22,405 nucleotides of DNA from Candidatus Pacearchaeota archaeon (GCA_023133375.1 JAGLWP010000007.1:1-22405), one strand, 5' to 3'; positions 7,463 to 14,944 are shown, counted from the first letter of the stretch. Program-made: numbers and translations. The notes: a model not told the origin generated them from the letters alone.

Positions 7463-8023
7463 TTACTTTTTCTTTCTTTCTCTGTGAAAAAATTTATTCG
7501 CAGTTTTCTTATTGATAAAACTAAATTTATCTGCTTCATTAATCAGATTTTTTGATGCGAGTTTACTAAAAGAAATGACTTCTACTTTTTTATTCTTGTT
7601 TTTGACATATTTCACCAATGGGGCAAAATCTCCATCTCCAGAAATTAAAATAGCTTTATCATATTTGTTTTTCCATGCTTCATTTAGCATATCTAACGCT
7701 AAATTGATATCATCACCTTTAATTGTGTAATATTCTTCGTCATCTTTGTTAAATCTTTTTTGCCTTTTGCATAAAATAACTTTACATTTTATCATCTTTC
7801 TTAATCTTGCGAGAAGTTTTTGCTGTTCTCTAAATCTTCTCGGATTAATTGCTTGTTTTAGTGAGGCATTATAATAAAAAATATCAATCAAATCATTTTT
7901 ACCAACAAGCTTTTTAATAAAATTTTCAAAATCAAAATGATAATCTGAATATTTTGGGTTTAAGGTCTTCAAACCATAAACAAAATTAGCACCATCAATA
8001 TAAATAGAAACTCTTTTTACCAT
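7463..8023 (-). CDS. NYN-domain (LabA/DUF88-like) ribonuclease
   Basis: 186-residue cytoplasmic protein with a PIN-like NYN fold. Metal-binding acidic residues are visible at D10 (YIDGAN), D104-D105 (KGDDINLALDML) with D111, and D130/D132 (SGDGDF). This is the LabA/DUF88 pattern of predicted Mg2+-dependent RNases acting in RNA turnover or processing. The C-terminus is very basic (HRERKKK), fitting nucleic acid binding. The gene is preceded by an unusual GC-rich structured segment at about 8036-8106 that may be its 5' untranslated region or a separate small RNA. Substrate unknown. Confidence 0.88.
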   Translation of the reverse strand: MVKRVSIYIDGANFVYGLKTLNPKYSDYHFDFENFIKKLVGKNDLIDIFYYNASLKQAINPRRFREQQKLLARLRKMIKCKVILCKRQKRFNKDDEEYYTIKGDDINLALDMLNEAWKNKYDKAILISGDGDFAPLVKYVKNKNKKVEVISFSKLASKNLINEADKFSFINKKTANKFFHRERKKK

Positions 8024-8029
8024 TTTAAT

Positions 8030-8137
8030 AAAAATCCGGTATTACCGAAGTAATAGCCGGGAACACGCTTGCGGTGTGTCCGAAGACTTGAGGCATCACC
8101 TGCTACCTGTAATAAATATTATTTTATACTATTTAAG
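8030..8137 (-). ncRNA. Candidate structured small RNA or 5' leader upstream of the NYN gene
   Basis: This stretch is visibly GC-richer than its surroundings and encodes no protein. On the minus strand, TATA-like elements at 8122-8137 would start transcription near 8100-8107. The RNA then contains a CGGACAC/GUGUUCCCG stem (about 8056-8082) and a terminal hairpin CCGGCUAUUAC-UUCG-GUAAUACCGG (8060-8036) closed by a stable cUUCGg tetraloop. A run AUUUUUAUU follows, like an archaeal terminator. It ends 12 nt before the NYN start codon. It could be an independent RNA of about 70 nt or a leader controlling the NYN gene. No known RNA family is recognised, and no box D was found for a C/D guide RNA. 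Confidence 0.45.
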
Positions 8138-8184
8138 CTTTTTTGTTTTAGAACTCTTGTTCTTTGACCTTTTTTTTCACAATC

Positions 8185-11133
8185 TTACTTTTTCTTTCTT
8201 CTAAAAATCAACGAAACATAAACCAACCCAATTAATACTAATGTGATGATTACATTATAAAAATCAAAGAATGGAAGTTGTACTTGTGCAGGACATTCAA
8301 TTGTAACTGGTTCCCCACCAGCTTCACATTCATCCTTTGCAGTACCAGGAGAACCTGTCCAAACACCAGTCCATGAATAAGTAAATAAACCAACTGGTTC
8401 TTCTTCACATGTATTTGTTACTGTGGTGGTTATTGCACAGTTTCCTCCTCCTGATGTAGCACATGCTCCACAGTCTAATTCACAAGTACTACAATCCTCA
8501 CTAGCATCACACCAACCATCACCGCAAACACTCGGGCAAGCTCCACAATCAGCTTCACAACTTGCACAATCCTCACCCTCCCCACAAATTCCATCTGGAC
8601 ATACATCTAAACAAACCCCACAATCACTTGGACATGTATCACAAGTTTCATCAGCACTACAAACACCATCACCACAAACACCAGTATCATCTCCGCATAC
8701 TCCACAATCAGCTTCACAACTTGCACAATCTTCACTTTCCCCACAAGTTCCATCTGGACATACATCTAAACAAACCCCACAATCACTTGGACATGTATCA
8801 CAGGTTTCACTATCATCACAAGTTCCATCTCCACATTCACTTGGGCACGCCCCACAATCACTTGGACATGTATCACAGGTTTCACTATCATCACAAGTTC
8901 CATCTCCACAAACTCCTTCCCCAGTATAACTCCATTCTCCTCCACATGTTCCTGTAGTAGCATTCCAAACACAATAACACTCATATCCTCCTTGTCCACA
9001 AGTCTCACCATCTGGAAGGGTCTCTCCCACACTTGCTTCTGCAGCCCCCTCACAAGTATTTGCATTACATGCATCTTCAGCTGATACGTCTCCATCATCA
9101 TAATAAGCCCCACAAGAACCTACACTTAGACAATAATCTTGTGTTACGATTGTTATATCTAAATGATTACTTTGCTCACCATTAATTTTAAAATAAACTT
9201 GCCAAGGCCCAGTATCTGTAGCAATTCCAAAAACATAATCTTTCATCGCTTCAATATCCTCCTGAGTAACTAACCAAGATACTTCTGCCCATCCACCATA
9301 ATTACTATCCACAGTCCCAGATATTGCCTGTGTTCCAACTCTTATTTCATCATCAATTACAGGATCATTTTCATAAATATCAAAATCAACACTCGTTCCT
9401 GGTGCAAGTCCAGAATATTTTAAAAGCAAATCTATTCCAGTTCCTCCTATCACCACTGTTTTTGTATCTATTTGATTTCCACTTTCATCTACCCACATTG
9501 CTGTTGTTTCCCATTCACAAATTGCAGAACATCCATCTCCGTTAGAAGTCCCTCCATCATCACAAGCTTCTGCTTCACCAGCACCATTAGGATTTTGAAT
9601 TATATTATCACCACAATAAGTTAATGCACAAGCATTACAAGTATCAGTAGCAATATCATTTCCGTCATCACAAACTTCTGCTTCACCAGCACCATTAGGA
9701 CTCTGTATTGTACCATCACCACAATAAGTTAATGCTGAACAATCTGCATTACAAGTCCCTGCATCAGTAGTATCTCCATCATCACAAACTTCTCCAGTAT
9801 TAATTACTCCATTTCCACATAGCCCACAATTTCCTCCAGAACAAACATACGTGTCAGCACATTGATTATCACTTGTGCATGTCCCAGCAGTAGTACATGT
9901 GTTTCCATCTGCTTTACTTGCTGTTCCATCACAAGCATATCCATTCGCACAACTACTTGTTGTTTGAGGGGTGCATGAAGTACTAGGGCAAGTTGAATCT
10001 GTTTTTTGAGAGTAAGTTCCATCCCCATCAGAAAAACAACTTGCATCAGCACATTCTATATAATCATAACCTGAACATGCTCCACTAGAACATTTCTTAC
10101 CTGCATAATATCCATCACCATAACAATAATTTGTTTGAGAACATATTTGCCCCTGATTTATACTACTCCATCCATCGTTATCACAAGTACCAGTCGTCCC
10201 TACAATCTTACAACTTCTGGTATCCTGTTGGCACCAGTAAGGGTCTCCTCCTGTTTGATAAATCGTACCACATGCTGTATAACCATAAGCAACTGAACAT
10301 CCTCCACCACTAGAACATTTCTTACCTGCATAATATCCATCACCATAACAATAATTTGTTTGAGAACATATTTGCCCCTGATTTATACTACTCCATCCAT
10401 CATTAACACAAGCCCCCCCAGAACAGCTTCTAGCATCTCTTTGGCAATAATAAGTGTCTCCTCCTGTTTGATAAATCGTACCACATGCTGTATAACCATA
10501 ACCCTTTGAACATGTTCCACCAGAACATTCTTTACCATCATAATATCCATCACCATAACAATAATTTGTTGTAGAACAAATCCCAGCCTGATTTACCCAA
10601 CTGGTCCACCCGCATACATTAGAATTACACGCTTCTGTTCTCTTTTGACATCCGTCATTTTGATACTCTACTGCTACAGGACAATGATAGTCAAATAAAC
10701 ATCTTACACAATATGTGCCAGAAACGTGACAATAAGGTGTGGGAGAAGAACAACCCCCACAATAAGTATAGCTTCCACAAATATCATGCCACCCACAGCT
10801 ATATCCTAATGAACTACATGTATCAGTACATATAGACACACAAGCACCACTACTACAAGTTTCACTAGAAGTACAATCATCGTATAGATGATCTCTACCA
10901 CCACAATTATTATAACACCAAACATCCCCATTATAACATGTTTTTGAAAGACAAGTATTAGTAACTGTGCAACAACCATCTTCATCCTCGCAACCAGCAC
11001 AATCACAGTAATCATCACATCTCCAACTATCAGGAATATATGTTCCATCATTACAGTACCAACTACTAATAAATCCTAAAGATAAAATTATTAAAAATAA
11101 AGTTCCAGTAATTATCCAAAGTTTTTTTGTCAT
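8185..11133 (-). CDS. Giant Cys-rich surface protein with DUF4215 and tandem CGDG repeats
   Basis: 982 residues from the ATG at 11133, which overlaps the upstream stop as ATGA; a longer TTG start at 11142 is less likely. A signal peptide (KKLWIITGTLFLIILSLGFI) precedes a Cys-rich ectodomain. This has three repeats ending NYCYGDGYYAGKKC in the N-terminal third, two to three DUF4215/Myxococcus-type Cys repeats (CGDGTIQSPNGAGEAEVCDDG), a beta-rich middle without Cys, then five to six short repeats of the form CGDGxCxxxExCxxCxxDCG. One C-terminal membrane helix (FYNVIITLVLIGLVYVSLIF) is followed by RRKKK. The many Cys imply extracellular disulfides. Repeats are nearly identical in DNA, indicating recent expansion. 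Possible role: adhesion or surface armour; not known. Confidence 0.87.
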   Translation of the reverse strand: MTKKLWIITGTLFLIILSLGFISSWYCNDGTYIPDSWRCDDYCDCAGCEDEDGCCTVTNTCLSKTCYNGDVWCYNNCGGRDHLYDDCTSSETCSSGACVSICTDTCSSLGYSCGWHDICGSYTYCGGCSSPTPYCHVSGTYCVRCLFDYHCPVAVEYQNDGCQKRTEACNSNVCGWTSWVNQAGICSTTNYCYGDGYYDGKECSGGTCSKGYGYTACGTIYQTGGDTYYCQRDARSCSGGACVNDGWSSINQGQICSQTNYCYGDGYYAGKKCSSGGGCSVAYGYTACGTIYQTGGDPYWCQQDTRSCKIVGTTGTCDNDGWSSINQGQICSQTNYCYGDGYYAGKKCSSGACSGYDYIECADASCFSDGDGTYSQKTDSTCPSTSCTPQTTSSCANGYACDGTASKADGNTCTTAGTCTSDNQCADTYVCSGGNCGLCGNGVINTGEVCDDGDTTDAGTCNADCSALTYCGDGTIQSPNGAGEAEVCDDGNDIATDTCNACALTYCGDNIIQNPNGAGEAEACDDGGTSNGDGCSAICEWETTAMWVDESGNQIDTKTVVIGGTGIDLLLKYSGLAPGTSVDFDIYENDPVIDDEIRVGTQAISGTVDSNYGGWAEVSWLVTQEDIEAMKDYVFGIATDTGPWQVYFKINGEQSNHLDITIVTQDYCLSVGSCGAYYDDGDVSAEDACNANTCEGAAEASVGETLPDGETCGQGGYECYCVWNATTGTCGGEWSYTGEGVCGDGTCDDSETCDTCPSDCGACPSECGDGTCDDSETCDTCPSDCGVCLDVCPDGTCGESEDCASCEADCGVCGDDTGVCGDGVCSADETCDTCPSDCGVCLDVCPDGICGEGEDCASCEADCGACPSVCGDGWCDASEDCSTCELDCGACATSGGGNCAITTTVTNTCEEEPVGLFTYSWTGVWTGSPGTAKDECEAGGEPVTIECPAQVQLPFFDFYNVIITLVLIGLVYVSLIFRRKKK
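8590..8812 (-). repeat. 159-bp tandem repeat encoding CGDG Cys-rich units
   Basis: The segment from CCATCTGGACATACATC at 8591 recurs at 8750 with near identity over about 60 nt, a 159-bp (53-residue) period. It lies in the C-terminal Cys-rich part of the surface protein. Shorter related units continue to about 8910. Confidence 0.75.
10082..10401 (-). repeat. 95-bp exact repeat within the Cys-rich surface protein gene
   Basis: Positions 10082-10176 and 10307-10401 read identically, a 225-bp (75-residue) period encoding the NQGQICSQTNYCYGDGYY unit. A third, diverged copy lies near 10500-10600. Identity at synonymous sites suggests recent duplication or ongoing gene conversion. Confidence 0.8.
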
Positions 11134-11537
11134 TTTCCACAAAGTTCAAGATATTTATTTATATTTATTACTTTCTCATAAAATTTAAAATTCTTGTCTT
11201 TTTCATCCAGACAATAATTTGAAATCGCAAAGCAAACTATTATCATTTTATCATCACTTACGCTTTTTATTTCAGTGCATAAACCAAGGTTTTCATTAAA
11301 ATATGAATAGATTGACATACAAAGATTATAATCTGAGCCAGAGAAATCCTCACAACTAAAATTCTCATTATATTCAAGTTTCATGCATTTTTCACCTTCT
11401 GATATGCATTCTTCTTTTGAAACAATTGTAAATGGTTTTTCTGAAGAATGATTTAAATTTAAAAATAATATAATAGTTATTGCAACTAAAAACAAAACAC
11501 CACAGATGATAACTATCATCCACACACCTTTTTTCAT
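11130..11537 (-). CDS. Small membrane-anchored Cys-containing protein
   Basis: 135 residues, not recognised. Residues 5-27 (VWMIVIICGVLFLVAITIILFLN) form a membrane anchor or uncleaved signal. The outside part carries several Cys (EECISEGEKCMK, SCEDFSG, NLCMS, GLCTE) that could form disulfides, matching the Cys-rich protein encoded just downstream. The two genes overlap by 4 nt (ATGA), so they are almost certainly co-translated. This suggests a partner, chaperone or assembly role for the giant surface protein, by context only. TATA-like TTTTATAAATAT at 11558-11569 is 26 nt before the ATG. Confidence 0.75.
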   Translation of the reverse strand: MKKGVWMIVIICGVLFLVAITIILFLNLNHSSEKPFTIVSKEECISEGEKCMKLEYNENFSCEDFSGSDYNLCMSIYSYFNENLGLCTEIKSVSDDKMIIVCFAISNYCLDEKDKNFKFYEKVININKYLELCGK

Positions 11538-11558
11538 ATATATAATAATAAAATATGT

Positions 11559-11567
11559 TTTATAAAT
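11559..11567 (-). promoter_or_regulatory. TATA box of the small membrane protein / Cys-rich surface protein operon
   Basis: Minus-strand ATTTATAAA, centred about 26 nt before the ATG at 11537. Confidence 0.55.
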
Positions 11568-11729
11568 ATTCTTATTATCTCCTCATAAAAAACTTTAAAA
11601 ATATCTTTGATAATGTATATCTTAAGATTTGAACATCAGAATTTAACTGTTCTGAAATCTTACAGATTTCTCCACTAAAATTTGATTTTCAGCTCTGTTC
11701 ACTTCGTTCAAAAAGAAAATTAAACTTTG

Positions 11730-12902
11730 TTAAATTCTTTCTTGTGGTTCTATGAATGGCTCATCAAGCCAAGGACATTCTGTTTTTTCTGTGTCAAAGT
11801 AAAATGGAATTGTTGTAATTTTTGGATATAAATTTTCATTAATAATCTCTGAAATTTTTTTGTATTTTTCGTATTTAATAATAAAATTTATAGGGACGTT
11901 AGCAGGAGCCATTTCTTCAACTCCAGCCGAGGCTATTGCGAGTGTATTTTTGATTTTTTTAGGCTTGTTTAAATTTTTTAATAAACCAGAAGAATAACAA
12001 CTTGACCCTATAACAATTAATCTTTCATATTCTATATTACTAATTGCTTCATTTAAATCAATATCTGTAATAACTTCTCCAGAAAATTCAGCTTTACCCC
12101 TATCCTCTTTTTTAGAATAGTCTCCATGTGCTATATAAAAAATATACGCTTTATCATTATAATCAGATTTAAGATTTTTAATAGATTGAAGAAATTTTTC
12201 CCCTGTTACTTCACTTGAATCTATTGTAATTTCATCTTTGGTTAATGAAGCATACTCTTTTATCTTTTGATTAATCTTGGAATTCTTCTCTCTAAGAAAT
12301 TGAAGAAGATTTTTTTGCAATATTTCTTTTTCTGTAAAAACCATGGGTTCTTCTGAAATAAACATTGGATTAAGTTTAAATTGTTCTTGAAGAGGGGTAT
12401 TTGTATAATCTTCGTGAAGTTTATTGTACAGTAACAATGTGATATTTTCATCTTCAACATGATTATTTTTAAACATTTTATAGAAAAACAATACATCAGT
12501 TATAGCATAACCTCTTTCATCATCAAAACCATTTGCCAAAACAGCATAAATTTCTTTGGGATTAACTATTCCTTCAAGAGTGGCTTTTTTTGTATTTTTC
12601 AACTCTTTTTTAGAAATATGTTTATTATTTAGAATATCTGAATCAGCACACACTTCTTGTAATTTTTTGGGATAAGACGAAATAACATCTATAAATTCTT
12701 TTTCATTATCTTCCAAAGCTGGATTTAATTTTTCTTCTAATTCTTTGGCTGTCTGAGTTTCTAAACCTTTTTCTATAGCATATTCATAAACAGGACTTTG
12801 TTTTGATTTATAAGTAGCACACCCCGAACCCAACAAAAGAGATCCAACCAAGGTTACTAAGGTGATTTTTCTTCCTATATTTTTAACCAATGCTTTTAGC
12901 AT
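11730..12902 (-). CDS. Legumain/caspase-like (C13-type) cysteine peptidase lipoprotein
   Basis: 390 residues. A lipoprotein-type signal ends in LLLGSGC with C28 as the lipidation site. The conserved part resembles peptidase family C13 and other clan CD enzymes: YAVLANGFDDERGYAITDVLFFYKMFKNN, then NITLLLYN, a catalytic His-Gly at H259 (FYIAHGDYS), and a catalytic Cys at C302 after a hydrophobic strand (LIVIGSSCYSSGLL), followed by LAIASAGVEEMAP. The His-Cys spacing and flanking strands fit clan CD. It would act outside the cell, tethered to the membrane. Substrate unknown. A TATA box (TATTTAAATA, 12924-12933) lies 27 nt before the ATG. Family call is by motif, without a search. Confidence 0.75.
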   Translation of the reverse strand: MLKALVKNIGRKITLVTLVGSLLLGSGCATYKSKQSPVYEYAIEKGLETQTAKELEEKLNPALEDNEKEFIDVISSYPKKLQEVCADSDILNNKHISKKELKNTKKATLEGIVNPKEIYAVLANGFDDERGYAITDVLFFYKMFKNNHVEDENITLLLYNKLHEDYTNTPLQEQFKLNPMFISEEPMVFTEKEILQKNLLQFLREKNSKINQKIKEYASLTKDEITIDSSEVTGEKFLQSIKNLKSDYNDKAYIFYIAHGDYSKKEDRGKAEFSGEVITDIDLNEAISNIEYERLIVIGSSCYSSGLLKNLNKPKKIKNTLAIASAGVEEMAPANVPINFIIKYEKYKKISEIINENLYPKITTIPFYFDTEKTECPWLDEPFIEPQERI

Positions 12903-12923
12903 ACAACTAAGTGTAGGGGAGAG

Positions 12924-12933
12924 TATTTAAATA
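12924..12933 (-). promoter_or_regulatory. TATA box of the C13-like lipoprotein gene
   Basis: Minus-strand TATTTAAATA, centred 27 nt before the ATG at 12902; leaderless spacing. Confidence 0.55.
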
Positions 12934-13008
12934 TTTTTACTTGTAGCCTCTTGCAAGTAGCAAATAAACTTCTTGGAATTTCACAAAAAAGCAGCCAAAA
13001 TTATCTAT

Positions 13009-13074
13009 GAACCCACTTACCAATGTGGAGAAAGACTTGACGACATTCTAGGTATGGGGTTTTTGGATGGTTAG
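13009..13074 (+). pseudogene. Displaced gene tail, copy 1 (EPTY...ERLDDILG)
   Basis: A 66-nt segment encodes EPTYQCGERLDDILG then MGFLDG and a stop. The same 21-residue tail recurs in the same orientation at 16350-16415 (EPTYLGGERLDDILG, LEWLDE, stop). Several differences are synonymous (TAC/TAT, GAC/GAT, CTA/CTC), so both derive from real coding sequence. The open frame upstream reaches only about 50 nt further before a stop, so no intact gene is attached. Parent gene not recognised. Confidence 0.55.
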
Positions 13075-13088
13075 TGAAAATAAAAATT

Positions 13089-13104
13089 GGGCTCGTTAGA
13101 GCCC
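13089..13104 (-). terminator. Terminator hairpin of the zincin-nucleotidyltransferase operon
   Basis: GGGCTC-GTTA-GAGCCC is a perfect six-pair hairpin. On the minus strand it follows the last gene of the operon by 13 nt and is followed by AATTTTTATTTT, giving the U-run an archaeal terminator needs. Confidence 0.65.
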
Positions 13105-13117
13105 TTTGAAAAATAAA

Positions 13118-13432
13118 TTATTCAATTATCTTTGAATAAGCAAGTAAAAGAGATTTAAATTTGTTTAAATCTTTTTGTTCCGCCCTAACAATAACGATTA
13201 TCCTATCTTTAGTATAAATAACATCTATATCAAAATTATCATTTTTGAAATGATCAAGTTGATTTTCTAGATCTTCAATAGAACCTTGCTCATCATAAAT
13301 TGGAGGGTATAAATTCAATTTATCTAAAATTTCATTAAAACTTTTCTTAAAGAGATTCTTCTTTTTCAAGATAAAATAACTTCTCTTATTTTTCTCATCA
13401 TTCCCCAATCCAATTAATTTTAAAACTTCCAT
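13118..13432 (-). CDS. Hypothetical protein, third gene of the zincin-nucleotidyltransferase operon
   Basis: 104 residues from the ATG at 13432; a TTG two codons further upstream (13438) is also possible. Not recognised. No signal or membrane segment. The sequence alternates helices and strands, with a lysine-rich first half and a C-terminal IDVIYTKDRIIVIVRAEQKD segment that looks like two strands followed by a helix. The start lies 2 nt after the stop of the preceding gene, so the two are translationally linked. A hairpin terminator lies 13 nt beyond its stop. As a small protein in an operon with a nucleotidyltransferase it could be a cognate partner, but nothing in the sequence shows this. 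Confidence 0.7.
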   Translation of the reverse strand: MEVLKLIGLGNDEKNKRSYFILKKKNLFKKSFNEILDKLNLYPPIYDEQGSIEDLENQLDHFKNDNFDIDVIYTKDRIIVIVRAEQKDLNKFKSLLLAYSKIIE

Positions 13433-13434
13433 AT

Positions 13435-13734
13435 TCAATAACCAAAATGTTTTTTTGGACCTTTTAATGGAACAAAAGTTGTATGTCCATTATAAAGATT
13501 TTCATATCTATCTATCTTGAAAGTTTCGTGAACATCTTTTAATTCAGGGATACCTAAATTACCTAAGGGAATTACGTTTTGTCCAAAACCAGGTTTAATC
13601 ATTGGAAGCTTTGGCGTATACAAAGCACTAGCACTTAAAGATTCCAAGTCAACAATTGTATAAACTCTTCCTCTTGGTTCTGGGACAGCTCTTTGCATTG
13701 GTTCATACATCACATTTTCAAGTTGCATAATCAT
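13435..13734 (-). CDS. Hypothetical protein, second gene of the zincin-nucleotidyltransferase operon
   Basis: 99 residues, unrecognised. The first 60 residues are proline- and glycine-rich with little predicted helix (VPEPRGRVYT, TPKLPMIKPGFGQNVIPLG). The C-terminus is KDVHETFKIDRYENLYNGHTT then FVPLKGPKKHFGY. Its ATG overlaps the upstream stop as ATGA, and AGGAGGT lies 5-6 nt before it (plus 13740-13746, inside the end of the upstream gene). This is the clearest Shine-Dalgarno in the window and fixes the start. The low-complexity N-terminus suggests an extended, possibly peptide-like or partner-dependent protein. Function unknown. Confidence 0.7.
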   Translation of the reverse strand: MIMQLENVMYEPMQRAVPEPRGRVYTIVDLESLSASALYTPKLPMIKPGFGQNVIPLGNLGIPELKDVHETFKIDRYENLYNGHTTFVPLKGPKKHFGY

Positions 13735-14879
13735 TTATTACCTCCTTTCAGCTCTATAGAATTTGAAGAACTTGATATTAAAGTATCTTTCGTTAATTTC
13801 CTTTTTCCTTCTTTTAGATTTTTAGCCATTAATCTAGAAGTTTGAGAATAAGATAAACCAATTTTTCTTTCTTCAGATTCTTTTGGATATTGATAAGCAA
13901 ATCTTTCTTGTTTGTTTGCTTCTCTTAAATTATGCTTAATCGCTTTTTCAGTTATAAGCTGTCTTTCCAATTCCAATCGTTGTTGAACAAAATACTTTTC
14001 ATCACCCAAAACTAATTCTCCACTTGAAAGAGCATCTGTTAATGCAACATCAAAAAGCCTTAATTTTTCTTTAACGTCATTTATATTATAAACAGAAATA
14101 TCAATCCAATCATTTTTTATTTTAGGTAAATTCCCAACAACAAAAACATCAATATCACTAAATTCTTTTCTTGAACCATAAAGCAATGCTAATTTTATTT
14201 TTTGCAACTTATCTCCATAAATCTCTTCTAATAATTTTCTAACTCTTTTAGGCGTCGTTCTTCTCGCTAAACCACTTTCATAAAAGGTTGCTAAGTTTCC
14301 ATACTGTTCACTAAAATTAATTATTCTATCAACTTGTTCCCTATCTTTAGAAGAAAGCTTTCCATATTTCCTTTCAAACATTTCTCTTAAATTAAATTCT
14401 TCAGAAAATAAATATTCTGTCCAAATTGCAAATAATTCATATGCTCCTAAGTTTTGTTTCCTAAATTTCTCTAATTCTTGAAAAGTTTTATTTTCATCTC
14501 TGAATTTTTGCACATCTTTTAAACTAAACCGCCCATCTCGAAATTCTTGTTTTTCTTCTTTTAATAATTCTTTTTCTAAGTCAACCAACCTTCTTCCAGA
14601 TAAAGATTGTTCACAATACAAACCATGTCCAAAATATTCATGAAATAAACTTAAAGGATTTTCTTTTGGAATAATTGCTGTTTGGTTTCTTGGCAAATAA
14701 ATTCCCGAAGAGTTTGGATTTAGTCCTCTTATTTTAGCAAATTCATTCCACTGAGATTTTGAGATAGATTGCAAAGAAGTTTGTTTTGGTTTATATCCGA
14801 TCAAATCTTGATAAAACTGGTTAGAAGAATCTAAATAATCTTGAAATTCTGATGTTTGAACTTGTATTGTTCTGTGCAT
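13731..14879 (-). CDS. Zincin metalloprotease + nucleotidyltransferase fusion with RiPP-leader-like N-terminus
   Basis: 382 residues from the ATG at 14879; a GTG at 14918 would add 13. H80-E81-Y-F-G-H85 is a zincin HExxH motif, with E148 in GAYELFAIWTE as a likely third ligand. A second domain follows at about 224-300: G235-S236 and D242/D244 (GSRKEFSDIDVFVVG) plus D260, the MNT-type nucleotidyltransferase pattern. The C-terminal 60 residues are basic and helical. I do not know this fusion from described systems. The N-terminus (MHRTIQVQTSEFQDY) closely resembles that of the Cys-rich peptide at 1475, which favours the ATG start. A TATA box at 14945-14954 fits transcription from about 14923. 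First gene of a three-gene operon; possibly a toxin-antitoxin or peptide-modifying unit. Confidence 0.8.
   Translation of the reverse strand: MHRTIQVQTSEFQDYLDSSNQFYQDLIGYKPKQTSLQSISKSQWNEFAKIRGLNPNSSGIYLPRNQTAIIPKENPLSLFHEYFGHGLYCEQSLSGRRLVDLEKELLKEEKQEFRDGRFSLKDVQKFRDENKTFQELEKFRKQNLGAYELFAIWTEYLFSEEFNLREMFERKYGKLSSKDREQVDRIINFSEQYGNLATFYESGLARRTTPKRVRKLLEEIYGDKLQKIKLALLYGSRKEFSDIDVFVVGNLPKIKNDWIDISVYNINDVKEKLRLFDVALTDALSSGELVLGDEKYFVQQRLELERQLITEKAIKHNLREANKQERFAYQYPKESEERKIGLSYSQTSRLMAKNLKEGKRKLTKDTLISSSSNSIELKGGNK
13740..13746 (-). promoter_or_regulatory. Shine-Dalgarno of the second operon gene
   Basis: AGGAGGT on the minus strand, 5 nt before the ATG at 13734. It lies within the last codons of the upstream gene. 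Strong SD sites are rare here, where most lead genes look leaderless. Confidence 0.65.
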
Positions 14880-14944
14880 CTTAATTTTCTCAGAATTATG
14901 TATCTGAGGTACAATCACCCCATAATAAATTAAGGTTGCTCAAG

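Noticed and set aside
8080..8108. C/D box guide RNA in the structured region upstream of the NYN gene (GGTGATGCC as box C)
   Set aside because: No box D (CTGA) or internal C'/D' boxes at fitting distances were found.
8500..8910. Regular repeats resembling a CRISPR array
   Set aside because: The units are in frame, encode Cys-rich protein repeats, and have no unique spacers of constant size; no cas genes are nearby.
8423..8957. Long plus-strand open frames (Ser/Gln/Pro-rich and His-rich) opposite the Cys-rich protein gene
   Set aside because: They are antisense shadows of the CGDG repeats; their composition simply mirrors the repetitive Cys codons, and they lack promoters.
11134..11142. TTG start at 11142 for the Cys-rich surface protein
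   Set aside because: The ATG at 11133 forms a 4-nt ATGA overlap with the upstream stop and gives a normal signal peptide.
11590..11700. tRNA-like segment (GTTCAAATCT on the minus strand) and small hairpins such as AAATCT-TAC-AGATTT
   Set aside because: No acceptor or anticodon stems can be formed; only short AT-rich stems, which may at most aid termination of the lipoprotein gene.
14916..14923. Alternative starts (GTG at 14918, ATG at 14923) for the zincin-nucleotidyltransferase
   Set aside because: The ATG at 14923 meets a stop after one codon. The GTG adds 13 residues but the match to the RiPP-like peptide begins at the ATG at 14879; GTG is not excluded.
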